Both the position numbers and the translations under genes were made by a program. Positions 1-10,911 of a DNA stretch of 64,000 nucleotides are shown one piece after another (the stretch's first letter is position 1; each line of letters opens with the position of its first letter). The stretch comes from Clitoria ternatea. Taxonomy: Eukaryota > Streptophyta > Magnoliopsida > Fabales > Fabaceae. The stretch spans positions 31,622,501 to 31,686,500 of the forward strand of contig CM075675.1 of assembly GCA_037962975.1 (NCBI GenBank). Direction: 5' to 3'. Below the pieces are notes generated by a model. The model worked only from the letters and a program-made list of their open reading frames with translations. It had not been told where the DNA came from and did not search any database.

Positions 1-909
1 ATTTGGATGTTTTCCTTCTGAATTCCTCGAAACTCGTAGGAGGACTCTTTGCCAACGACAGGGTGAAAGCAGAGCTCGGTTGTAAAGCTTCTATCGCGAT
101 GTGTAACTGGAGTGCTTCTGCCAAATTTGGAACAGTGACTGCCTCCTTATAAAATCTTTTCAAGAAATCTTTGAGAGTCTCATACTCCCCTTGCCGAATC
201 TGAGCAAATGTATGAGAGGTTCTGGAGACGTCTTTAGAGATGACAAAGTGATCCATGAACGTTGTCCCCATCTCTCCCCACGAATCGATGGAGCCGGATG
301 GTAGCCCCTTGAACTAGCTATGAGCATCGTCCATTAAAGTACGAGGAAATATCCTGCACATAACATCTTTATCTGCTCCCAAGTACATGGTTTCATACAC
401 ATAAGCATCCAAGTGCTTGGTATGATCCGTCTCTCCATTATATTTCCCAATGGAAAGGGGTTGAGTAGTCTGTAGGTGCTTTGGAATAATAATACTCATC
501 AATCTTTGGGAAAATAGGACGCTAAGCTTGTATGCCCCGTGCATCCCTGTCGGATCCCATCTTCTATCACTGGTTTTCTCTTTAGAGTCTTGAGTTCGTT
601 CCTCCTCTTCATATGTGGGATCTGTGAATATTGAAGACTAACAGATTTTCTTCCTTCCGTCGTATGGTGAGTCCCTTTAGCTTGAGATATTACTTTCCCA
701 TCGATAGACTTCCTCTCGCATTTCAACTCCACCAATTCCTCCATCAACTTGCGTATCATCTCATCCCGTGGATCGGGCGTAGGCACTTGCACCATTCTCC
801 TTGAGCTTCCTCGTGGTGATTCAAAAGCCAAACGCCTATTTATTCCTTGTTCCTAGGCAGTGACATCTTCCACATATCCATCTTGCATGTCTCTGTCATG
901 GCCTTCCAT
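1..909 (-). pseudogene. Ty3/gypsy gag, broken and cut by window edge
   Basis: Minus-strand gag of a Ty3/gypsy retrotransposon, the structural protein that packages element RNA. The putative start codon is at 909, about 50 bp inside the primer binding site, as expected for gag. The N-terminal part holds PTPDPRDEMIRKLMEELVEL (around 780-720), a linker typical of plant gypsy gag. The part from about 310 to 1 reads as the Retrotrans_gag core, with SWGEMGTTFMDHF, RQGEYETLKDFLKRF and VPNLAEALQLHIAIEAL visible. A TAG interrupts the frame close to the start (near 855), and the N-terminal and core blocks are in different frames, so it is a pseudogene. The rest of gag and all of pol lie outside the window. 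The family call is firm; the exact break points are not. Confidence 0.75.
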
Positions 910-955
910 GATAAAGACGAGACTTTGAAAACAAAAGGTGGGAATAATTTTAACG

Positions 956-975
956 GGTCCCACTGGGCGTGCCAA
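956..975 (-). other. Primer binding site of the gypsy element
   Basis: Read on the minus strand this is TTGGCACGCCCAGTGGGACC. It directly abuts the LTR end (TTCA at 979-976) and lies between the LTR and gag. Position and sequence style fit the tRNA primer binding site of plant gypsy elements, and it fixes the inner LTR boundary and the element orientation. Confidence 0.7.
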
Positions 976-1398
976 TGAACTGTCCTAACCCGGGGTCGAT
1001 AGGTCCGGTGTCGGGCCAGTCACAAAAGTCAAAGGTTTGGGAATTTGTACACTGGTACAGTGGGTATCCGGTAATATAATCTGACCCCTCAGTGGGAGAA
1101 GATCGGTCTTGCCGTCCTGGAGGTCCTACACACCAATCCTCCGCGTTGGAGTAGGGCAGAAGGTAATGCCACCTGTGAAATTTCTCTGACGCTCAAGTCA
1201 GTGATTGTACAATGCTACAATGTAAGATAAAGGTCAAAGAGTTGAGAGGAAAAAAAAGTCCTTTTTTATTTGTGTTCTTGCTGTATTTATAGATATAGGA
1301 GAATGATGGGTCTGATTGTCCAAGGGAACAAACCTGACTCTCCTCGGATAATGAGACTTGGGAGTGGAGAATATCCACTTTGTCTTGTCGGAGCATGG

Positions 1399-1452
<54 letters not shown>

Positions 1453-1757
1453 TTAATCAGCGTGGGGGAAACAAGTATGGGTCAAACGATAACATGCATG
1501 CCTCTTGGAGGCAGATATCCATCATGGGCGATTAGAGTTGATGCACTCTTCCCAAAGCCATTGACAATTGATTAATAACTGTTCTGATATGGAGAACGGG
1601 TTATGTCCGATGTGCTAGGTGTCAACATGGGCTTACCGATATAAGGAGAGCACCTATACGGTCTTGTCAGTCCGATGTCGTACTTACTGGGTCGGTAACA
1701 CTGGTAGATTGGATGACACGTCACACTTATCTTAGTACCGGTATCAAGACCGGTTCA
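976..1757 (-). repeat. 5' LTR of the minus-strand gypsy element
   Basis: The top strand begins TGAACTGTCCTAACC and ends CGGTTCA, so the LTR has TG...CA ends in both readings. The same family occurs as a solo LTR at 13940-14668, with shared blocks at both ends (TGTCCT-AACCGGGGTC at the left, ACCGGTAT-GAGACCGG-like at the right) and a shared block around GCGTTGRAGTRGGGC. The inner edge is set by the adjacent primer binding site. It is 782 bp, about 50 bp longer than the solo copy. A CA/TA microsatellite lies inside it. Confidence 0.75.
1400..1452. repeat. (CA)n-(TA)n compound microsatellite
   Basis: About 15 CA units run directly into about 11 TA units inside the gypsy LTR. The related solo LTR at 13940-14668 lacks it, so it expanded after the copies diverged. 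Short open frames across it are artefacts. Confidence 0.95.
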
Positions 1758-2538
1758 TTTAGCAATAGGATTGGATTCAAGAAATTACCCCTATTTTTCT
1801 GACGTCTGACACCTAAAAGGAACCACAAAGCCACTAAAGAAGACCCACAATCCTGATCAGATTTTAAACTACATCATAAGCTCATAGCAAAAGGTACTGC
1901 AACACTAATTGAAAGAGAAGAATAAAAAACACAAGGGAAGGAAGTATTAAGTCTCAAATCTAACCAAAATAAGGGTTTTAGGGAAGAATAGGTTGAAAGA
2001 GAATGAGAACTTGTAGGGATTCAACAATATCACCACGTAGATCAAAACCCATAATTACTACATGAAGTGTCATAGTGCTTCCCTTCTCACGCCAACACCA
2101 TGGTCACTGAGACACCCCAACTTACCTTTGATAGCTCCTTTTGGACAAATTTGAGGCTCAACAAAGGTTGTTATACTAAGAGCATTGATTCACGTGTGTG
2201 ATAGAGGGTTGGTGGTGGCTCGATGAAGGAGGAAATATGGGCTTGAGGGAGAAGGAATTGAGATTAAGGATTGAGAAAGGGAAAGAGAAAGAGGAATTAT
2301 GAGAAAGGAAAAAAAGATCGAAAGTAGTACGTAATCACATTAAAATTGGTGTGGAACAAATATAAAATTTGGTGCGGGAGTTACATCCCACGCCAAAACC
2401 AATGTATACATGCCTTTTTAAATTTTAGGTATGGTGTTAAATATATCCCACACGAAAGTCATTAAGTCTCACGTTATTTTTGGCGTAGGAAAACGTTTTA
2501 CACCAAACTCCCAACTAAAATTTAGTTTTCTTGTAGTG
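1758..2538. mobile_element. CACTA-type element fragment with right terminus
   Basis: The segment ends AGTTTTCTTGTAGTG at 2538; its reverse complement CACTACAAGAAAACT is the classic end of a CACTA (En/Spm) transposon. Just inside are short inverted subterminal motifs (GGTGCGGGAG...CCCACGCCAAAA, TTGGCGTAGG...TACACCAAAC), as expected for CACTA subterminal repeats. No matching left terminus is visible before the gypsy LTR at 1757, so the element is truncated there or interrupted by the gypsy insertion and continued outside the window. No transposase is seen. Confidence 0.6.
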
Positions 2539-5500
2539 TTTAAATACCTAACTATTTCTTTGTAACCAAAGAACCCAAATTAAACAAACTGATACCATCC
2601 AAACAACCCACTAGAGATGATTTAAAGGAACTTATAGCATATTAATAAATTACGAATTTATCTTAATTAAAAAATTAACTTATAAATTACCATTTGTCAT
2701 AAGCCTTATTAAAAACATATATCTCGTTATATAACTAACTTATGTGAGACTTGCTTCCGTTGGTGGGAAGAATCAAATGTAAATTTTGGGGGTCGGAATA
2801 ATATGTTATAACTCTCTAATGAAGAATATTTCGTTGCGTGTGTATAACATTTGCGACATTCTTGAAAATGAATATACAAACATATTCACCATATGCCATT
2901 GAAAGAAGTCATCGACGAATATATATGTATTGAAATCATATGCTTGGATTCTTGTTTATAAAGCCATCTTTTTCTTTTCCTTTTTTTTTTATAATTTCCT
3001 GAACATGGCGCTCATATTTTGATTTTGATTTGCCAAATTTTGTTAACACAATGTACCCATACAAGTGGCTATAATAAGCAAGTGTTCATAATAACGACAT
3101 TAATTTGTTTGAAAAAGTGAGATGAGACACGCTCCTATATAGCAAAATTATTCTTGTAAAGCGATCTTTTTACAAAGCATTATTAAACGAATTAAAGAAA
3201 CCTATAAATGGGATAGTAGCTAGTTTATAGGCATTAGTAGCACCTTAAGTACTTGTAAAGGCTATAAGGATTATAGCTAGCTAGTCTTTTACATGGGATT
3301 ATTATTGTTCCAAGTTCATGCGTGCAACGGAACATGTGAATAATGCTAATATTATATAAATATTTTAAGTTAGAATTGGTCAAACTTTAATTTGATTAAC
3401 TTCAAAAAAGAAATTTAAAATCAAATAGAGTTTTAACTGTTTTGAACAGTTTAAAAAATTAATATTAACCTTTAAATTTTTAATTTATATAATTTTATTT
3501 TTTCAATTACACATCAAATAGACATTAAATATACATAACACTTACATATATACCTATGATAATCATAGTGGAAATTAAATATCCCCCGAATACTGCAAAA
3601 GGATATCCCTGACCCACATGGCTACATCGAATACCATAATTTCATTTAATTTTTTACCTTAGAAAATAAAAAGGTGCTGCTTTATGGCTTTTATTTTTAA
3701 ACCCTCATGTAGATGCATAGCCTTCATTGGTGGCATTATAATAGACGATGGAGTGGCTCAGGTAGACGAGTTTATAGTAACCCAACTCAATATCAAAAAA
3801 GGAATTATTCTTTTGATTATAGTTAACCTTTTTAAAAAGGTAGATTATAATTAACCTCAAACATTGTTTTCATGGGTTTGTTAATAATATAAGATCTTCT
3901 CCTTTCACCTTAAGCAAGATCCATGACTGTTTTGTAGTTGACTGGAAGAAAATGTGCAATATAATTATTTTAACCCAATGGCCCTAGTTATATATTCTTA
4001 TGAAATTTTATTATATACCTACTTTGAGAATTTAGGGGAGAAAATAAAAAAGAGAAGAGTACAAAATGTATTTCTATTATACATCTTTCTTGTAAAGGAA
4101 ATTTAAACTTGTAAAGGAAGTTTAAATTTGTGTTAAACCTAATCGACTTTAATTAAAAGAAACATGATTCTCTAAGTGTGGGAAGTGATAATTGCTAGTG
4201 TTGCTAACCATATCCTTAGAATAATCCATCACCAAGTAAATCAATTTGAAAGAGTTGTTTTACATATGCAATTCCTTTTGTATTTGTAGTCTTAATTGTT
4301 TTTACTATGGGAGCAACATTTTCGGCTAAAAATAAATAAATAAATTATTATTATATAATTTTGGTCTATTGAAAAAAATTATTTTTGTACTTGTAGTATT
4401 AATTATTTTCTAATCAGAATTAAACTTTTACTTCGATATCTTGAGCTGATTATTATAAGCTTCATTTTATAGGTTATATATTAAAGTGAATTCTAATTTT
4501 GATATTAGAAAATAAAAAATGCATCTGTACCGAATTTATTAATCTTTCCTTTACTTTAACAATTGTTATCCCGACTATTTAGAATTGTAACTATGTTAAA
4601 ACTTATTAACAGACTTTTAATCCTTTTCAGATCAAAGAGTTTAATCTTCAGTTCATGTGTAAGTAAGATATTCCTTAGATATCACATGATATAATGTTGG
4701 GGAAAAAATGTTAACACACATAAATAGAAATAAAGAAAGAGAAATATATAAATTTAGTGTGATTGAATACTTCTTTCTTACCTTCAAGAATCATCAAACA
4801 TTACAAGAAATTTATTACTCGTAGAAATTGTCTCTTAAAATAATTACAAGAAACTCTCTCTTACAATAATTATAATTACAAGTTTATCACGCTGAATCTT
4901 CAACTTTAAATTACATTATTTTTGTTGTAGTTAAAATAATTTTATTACTCATACAAACCCTCTTACAATAATTACTAGAAATCCTCTCTTACTATAACTA
5001 CAAGTTTGCCAAGGAAAACTTGTAAACTTTAGAAAAATTTACAAACTCCATCTTTACACATAACTATCCAAATGATTAAATTGTGTGTTGCTATGGAAAA
5101 AAAAAAATTCATATTAAACTCACATATTTATGAGTCTTCTATCTCTTCATTTTTCACCCTTTAACGCTTGAATAAATCCTTATTTTTGTTTGCACAACAA
5201 TAAACCATGGTTTTCTATGTGGATTTCCTCTTTATATAGGTATTTGCTCAACTATGCTCTATGACCTTTAGTGGTAAATATGTTTCGGTGTATGTTTAGT
5301 AATCAACTGTAAAAATAAAATTGTCAAAATATAATCATATTTAAAAATTAATATTGATCTTATATATTATTAAAATTGATTAAAATTTCATTTAACTAAT
5401 AAATTAAAAAGTTGTATTTGAGACCGAAATTAGGAAACCTAATTGAAAAATAAACAAACATTAGTGACAAATGTGGCACATGGATATGGATGAATGAAAC

Positions 5501-6239
5501 AGCAGATTAATAATAAGGGATGTTTTGCAATTGCATATACTGATATACACAAAGATATATATAGCATCATGCTATCGTAAAAGGATTCTCATTGGGAGGA
5601 CTATAGGGTTTATCTAAGGAAGGAAGGATCATAGACCTAGAAACCCTTTTTCAGACTCAAACGTGATGAATGTCCACCAACAATGGCCTAAAATGTTTGT
5701 CATTGTAACCTGTTGCATAACTAGTAATTACTTGCATGACAATTCATGCTACCAAGTCTCTAACATACTCATAAGTTGACCATGTAACATACCTAGTGAA
5801 ACATCCAATCAAACCTTCTTTCAATGGAAAATAGGCAGCCAACAAAGTCTCATTGCCTCAAAGCTGGACTGCAGAGAAAAACAATGTATCTTTTGAGGGT
5901 CCGGGAATAGATACTAATGCCAATGTGGGGTGAGAGTTTTATTTCATATTTTGAATCAATTCTCCAAAAAGTTTATAGGCATGTATATATCATTGAGATA
6001 ATTAAAACACTCAAAAATGATCCCTATTTCTTATGCTCACCTCAATTCTCAAGAAAAAATTTCATAATTAAAACTCATAAACAATTGTTCATACTTTTTA
6101 AAACACAAAAGTTTTGGGGAATTATATCTCAGGGTTTCTAGGAACAAAACATAGATTTGACAAATATATATTGATACTTGAATCGTTTATTAATAAAGTG
6201 TTTATATCAATAAAATTTGAATATGTATAGTGTAGTCTA

Positions 6240-6243
<4 letters not shown>
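2539..6243. other. AT-rich intergenic region, no gene recognised
   Basis: Very AT-rich with frequent stops in all frames. Two diverged copies of a short block (TCTCTTAC-ATAATTA-TTACAAG-like) occur near 4850-4900 and 4960-5010. A less AT-rich stretch at about 5570-5920 has no readable protein similarity. Nothing else can be named. Confidence 0.6.

Positions 6244-6286
<43 letters not shown>
6244..6286. repeat. (AT)n microsatellite
   Basis: About 21 uninterrupted AT dinucleotides. Confidence 0.95.
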
Positions 6287-6288
<2 letters not shown>

Positions 6289-6609
6289 CTATCTATTTAA
6301 ATTGAGTCTCAAACTCTGAATAGTCATTAATATTTGAAAATTTGCATGAGAAATGCATGTGTGTTCAATCAATATAAACTTTTTTTTTTCATATTCCTCT
6401 CATTCTTGAATTTAAATACACAAGATGTGAAATTATTTTAAACATTTGAGAATAGCTTTCAATTATATAAAGCATGTACCTTTTAATGTCAACCCAATTT
6501 TTGTTTTTCTAATGATCATTTCGGAATATGCCAACTTTAAATAAAGCTACGAGTATATATATGGGAGTCAATTGACAAGGTATCATTAATTGGCCCAAAA
6601 GGAATTTAG

Positions 6610-6613
<4 letters not shown>

Positions 6614-6693
<80 letters not shown>
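6614..6693. repeat. (AT)n microsatellite
   Basis: About 39 uninterrupted AT dinucleotides, the longest dinucleotide run in the window. Confidence 0.95.
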
Positions 6694-6695
<2 letters not shown>

Positions 6696-6914
6696 CTAAC
6701 CTGAAGAAATCATCAAAAGGGTTTTGGTGCACTCCTGAAAAAGGTAGTTCATGGAGGAACCGTGTGTAAGAAAGAACTAATTATTAAGATACGTTAGCTT
6801 TTTATATATATTCTGGGTATATTTCTGATCTAAATATAAAATTACCGAATATTATATGTAAGATGGTAAGTTAATTCTCCAAAAAAATATAGGCACATTT
6901 TAATTGATAATTCT

Positions 6915-7103
6915 CCTTAAAAAATTTAAATATGTATATTGAAGAAGAAATTTTATATGTTTTATATAAAGGAGATATAAAGTTTTTTATAGACAAAAAC
7001 AATGATTTAAGTTTATTAGGTTTAAGTTTGTTAGCTAACAAATTTTAAAAGACTTGTAAAGTAGACTAACAAATTATGTATAACAAACTAACAAACTTTA
7101 ACA
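6915..7103 (-). repeat. 3' LTR of the copia element
   Basis: It matches the right LTR in order: AAATATGTATATTGAAG here with AAACATGTATATTAAAG at 15852, and ACAAAGTC/AGTTTTTTATA, ATTATGTA and AACTTTAACA blocks afterwards. On the minus strand it starts TGTTAAAGTTTG at 7103, directly after a polypurine tract. The outer (left) edge is approximate. Confidence 0.65.
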
Positions 7104-7117
7104 CTATCTCTCAAGTT
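7104..7117 (-). other. Polypurine tract of the copia element
   Basis: The minus strand reads CTTGAGAGATAG followed by TGTTA, the usual copia arrangement of a purine tract directly before the 3' LTR. It primes plus-strand DNA synthesis and fixes the LTR boundary. Confidence 0.6.
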
Positions 7118-7242
7118 GGTCGATAGGTTTAGTCTAAGAAATTTTTGAAAGAAATTGGATGAAAAAGCTTATTAAAAAGTTGGTCGATAGGTTTAGTCTA
7201 AGAAATTTTTGAAAGAAATTGGATGAAAAAGCTTATTAAAAA
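7115..7242. repeat. Exact 64-bp tandem duplication
   Basis: Positions 7115-7178 and 7179-7242 are identical as far as can be read (GTTGGTCGATAGG ... GCTTATTAAAAA). It duplicates the end of the RNase H coding region of the copia element. Perfect identity inside a decayed element points to a recent event. Confidence 0.95.
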
Positions 7243-7287
7243 CATTAGCTAACTGATTGTTTAAAGTAAGACAACAAACGAATCAAA
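7115..7287 (-). pseudogene. Copia RNase H C-terminal tail
   Basis: On the minus strand the sequence reads as the end of copia RNase H, with remains of an ADVFTKxLHPxxF-like motif (visible as FHPISFKNF in part). It is separated from the rest of RNase H by the CACTA element at 7288-10911 and then partly duplicated. It shows that CACTA inserted inside the RNase H coding region. Confidence 0.6.
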
Positions 7288-7499
7288 CACTACTAGAAAA
7301 CTATCAAGTGCCCACTAAATTTAGCCACAGAGAATATTCAATCGTCATTAATTGTCAACCTTTGCCACTTCTTTTTAGCAACCAAATGTATTTTTGTATA
7401 TGATTAGTGATGGAATTTGCCACCGAATTGCAAATTGTCACAAAATTTGGTGGCTAATGAGACTACAAAATAAAATGGCTAATAATTAGCCACTGAATG

Positions 7500-8480
7500 T
7501 GTTTTCTATGTCTAACCATAATTTAGTCACAGAATTAACGATAGAATTTAACAAGTACATGAATAAATAATTGCGATGGAATTGGATATCGATGGCAAAC
7601 ACTAAGAAGATTTATTATTTTGTTTTTATTAGCCACAAGCGCTTATTTTGGTGGCTAATATATATTTTAGTTTTGGCGTGGCAACAAAAAGGGAGAGAAT
7701 TCCAATCCCTTAGTCATTGAATTAACAAGTACATGAATAAATATTTTGCAACGAAATTGGATATCAGTGACAAACACCAAGAAGATTTATTATTTTATTT
7801 TTATTTGTAACAGATGCTTATTTCGGTGATTAATATTTTCATTTTGGCACGGGAGAAAAAGGGGAGAGAACTCCAATCTCTTAGCCACCAAATTTTTGAC
7901 AAAATTCAATAAGCACGTGAATTGATATTTACGACAGACAATGGCAAACACTAAGAAGTTTAGTATTTTGTTTTGTTAGCCATAAACTTTTATTTTGGTG
8001 GCTAATATTTTTGTTTTGGTGCGACAACAAAAAAGGGAAGGAATTCCAATCTCTTAGCCATCAAATTTGCAAAAAAAAATCAATAAGCACATGAATTGGT
8101 ATTTGTGACAGAACTATATCAATGACAAACACTAAGAAGATTTAGTATTTTGTTTTGTTAGCCACAAACTCTTATTTTGGTGGCTAATATTTTCGTTTTG
8201 ACGCGACAACAAAAAAAGGAAAGAATTCTCTTAGCCATTAAATTTAGCCATGGAAGTTGCAACGAAATTCAACAAGCACAAGAATTGGTATTTGCAACAT
8301 AACTATATTAGGGGCAAACACTAAGAAGATTTCTTATTTTATTTTTATTAGCCATGAATGCTTATTTCAATGACTAATATTATTGTTTTGGTGTGACATC
8401 AAAAAAGGGAAGGAATTTCAATCTCTTAACCACCAAAATTAGCCACTCAAAAAGGAAGGGAATTCCAGTATTTTCGTTTT
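7500..8480. repeat. Tandem array, about 180-bp units, in CACTA left arm
   Basis: The marker CAAACACYAAGAAG occurs at 7596, 7771, 7945, 8126 and 8315, giving periods of 175, 174, 181 and 189 bp. Each unit also holds TTATTTTGGTGGCTAAT, a GGGA-GGAATTCCAATC block and a TTAGCCAC motif. Five diverged copies are present. Confidence 0.85.
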
Positions 8481-8539
8481 GAATTAGCCATGAAAATATT
8501 TTGTTCAAGCAGCCATGGATTTAGCCATGGATAAGTTTG

Positions 8540-10480
8540 GTCGCTAAATCATTTAACCTAAATCGTCCATCTAAACCTATCTTGTACCCTTTTGTCCCTT
8601 TCCTCTCAATCTTGTCTCTCGTTCTCTCCCCCTACACAGACCCACTCGAATCTCTTGATCTCTTCCTCTTGATAAACCCTTCTACACTACACGTGACTCA
8701 CCCCTTCACCCTTTACCTTATTTCGCATCTCTCTCGCACTCTCTCAACTTTTTTGTAACAAAATGGTCATTGTTTTCTTCTCCATCAATCCAAAACCAAA
8801 AACTTAAATCCCCTCCCCTTTCTCTCATTTCCATTTCAATCACACTTCTTTCTCAACACTTTGTTTATATTGTTGTGTTAGTGTGATGGTGATTCCATGC
8901 TCTTTTGTAGCTTATTAATTCAAATTCAAATGTTATTAGATGCCAAGCCAAATTCCAACTCAAATTCTTAGATCTGCTGCCAATGAATTCTCGCTACTTT
9001 TTACCTCTCTAATATCTTTCTTTTTTGATTTTACTTGTATTATTGCTTGCGAGTGTGTGTGGACTGTTTATGCAGTATATGATATGTAATATTAGGTGTT
9101 TGAGGAAGTAAAAAGCATCTTGTGAGTGTGTGAAGTGTATTCTCTGAGTGTATGGATGTCTCTTTGTGTTATATGTTCATAAATTATTATATTTATTTGT
9201 CATGTACCCTTTATTTGTCACCATCTTGGATTAAAACACTTTATGCAATTTATTATCCATATTTTATGCATTTCCTGCACTAAGTAATCGATTACTCAAA
9301 ATGTGCTAATCGATTATTTACTGAAATAATTTTTGTTCATTAATAATCGATGTAGCCAATCTTAATAATTGATTATATAGCCTTAAAAGCATGGAAAACT
9401 CATTTCTAGCTCTTCGGAAAACCTTTTTAGATTATATGAATCAATTGTAATGCATATAAGGTTTTTCTTTGAAACTTTTAAGCATCTTTTTAACTGTATG
9501 ACCTCACTGTGATAGTCTCATGTATGTAATTAGACCTTAAACTCGGAATACTTTTAATTCTCAACATGTAGTTATTTATTTCAAACACTTTTGAGTAGTT
9601 AGGTTGTATTATAGAGGGAGTTAATTACAATGTGAACATTAATAGAGTAAAGTCCAAAAATGGAATGGATGAATTAAACCACTTATTTCCCCTTTGTAGG
9701 ATAACCATTTTCAACATCCTGCTATGAAACTTGCATTGGTCGTGGAGAAGGTCCCTTGAAGTTAGAATCTATTATTTGGAATTAGATCCAAATAGTTTGT
9801 TACTTTTCTTTACTTGTTAGTTATGAAATATATGACCATCGCTTGTTTCCCTTGATATGTGGACATTAATCAACCATTAGTATACTTATTTCAAGATAAT
9901 TCATAGGATAGCACAGTTTCTCTAAATTCTTTTTCAAGGAATTACTTGTATTATAAAAATAAAATATAAATAGTTTACTATCTTTAAAGAAAAAATATTC
10001 TGTTAGTATTATTATTTCACAATAATCAATTTTAACATGATCTAATTTCTAGTTTTCGCATTTGCATGTTTGAGAGTTACATTATTATTTTCTCCTTTTT
10101 GTTTTGTTAAATCATATTTGATATTCTTTAGCATTTGATTTTTCAGGAAAACATTTATGCATGGAAAGATTTGACATTGATAATGTGAAAAATGTACTTC
10201 TAGTTATTTTAGATTTGTATATCTTCAAGATATTAATTTTTCAATAAACTTTATGTATGTGTAATAGTTTTCCATTTTAATTTGTGAAATTCAAGTATAT
10301 AAGAAATTGGGATTTGTAGTTGGAAATAAATATTTCAAACTTAATACCATTACAATAGTTAAATAAATGTGAATTATTTTACTTTTATCAATATATCAAA
10401 AAAAGAATTTGAGGTATTAATTTTTTTGAAATATGTATTAATAATTATATTAAAAAGACCTAGAAATTTTTCTAAAAATC
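8540..10480. other. CACTA interior, no gene recognised
   Basis: A pyrimidine-rich stretch (8560-8860) is followed by AT-rich DNA. No transposase or captured gene can be read. The only structured element is the pair of TAATCGATTA doublets at 9285-9375. Confidence 0.5.
9285..9375. repeat. Two doublets of the TAATCGATTA palindrome
   Basis: TAATCGATTA at 9285 and 9307 (22 bp apart), then the degenerate copies TAATCGATGT at 9344 and TAATTGATTA at 9366 (again 22 bp apart). The doublet spacing matches the Sirevirus arrays at 55961-56428 and 61943-62274. Confidence 0.8.
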
Positions 10481-10911
10481 ACATAATGGCTAATTAGCCA
10501 CCGAATGACCATGAAACACTAATAAATTTATCTTCCATTAGTCATCGATTTAGCCACTGCTCATTAGCCACCGATTTAGCCTTTGAATGACCATGTAACA
10601 ATAACAAATTTACCCTTCATTAGTCATTGCTTTAGTTACCAATAATTAGGCACCAACAACTATGGTCACAAAAATGGTTTTTTTCTTCTAAAAATGACCA
10701 AATCTAATGATAACTTTTTTATTTTAGGATGGAATTTTTTCATTGTCAGTTAGACACGAAAAAGTAGATTTCATGGCTAATCAATTTAGCCACTGGGATT
10801 TTTTTCATGACAAGATTCGGTAGCTAATTCGATCACAAACAATATTAGTGACAAAATTAGCAGTTTTTGCCACTAAAAATTTCAGTGACTAAATTAGTTT
10901 TTCTATTTGTG

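Larger units (their letters stand above)
7288..10911. mobile_element. Non-autonomous CACTA (En/Spm-type) transposon
   Basis: The left end is CACTACTAGAAAACTA (7288-7303). The right end, read on the minus strand, is CACAAATAGAAAAACTA (10911-10895). These are terminal inverted repeats of CACTA type. Both arms are crowded with TTAGCCAC and its inverse GTGGCTAA, a normal subterminal repeat pattern for binding of the transposase. The flanking trinucleotides are AAA and TAA, so the expected 3-bp duplication is imperfect. The interior (about 8540-10480) has no transposase-like frame, so it needs help from an autonomous relative. It disrupts copia RNase H: the coding sequence for HERSKHI-like residues ends at 10912 and resumes at 7287. 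Confidence 0.8.

Noticed and set aside
1193..1432. Minus-strand frames starting with Cys/Val repeats
   Set aside because: They are produced by the CA microsatellite within the gypsy LTR.
8537..8758. 73-codon frame in the CACTA interior as a captured gene or transposase
   Set aside because: No recognisable domain; it is pyrimidine-rich low-complexity sequence.
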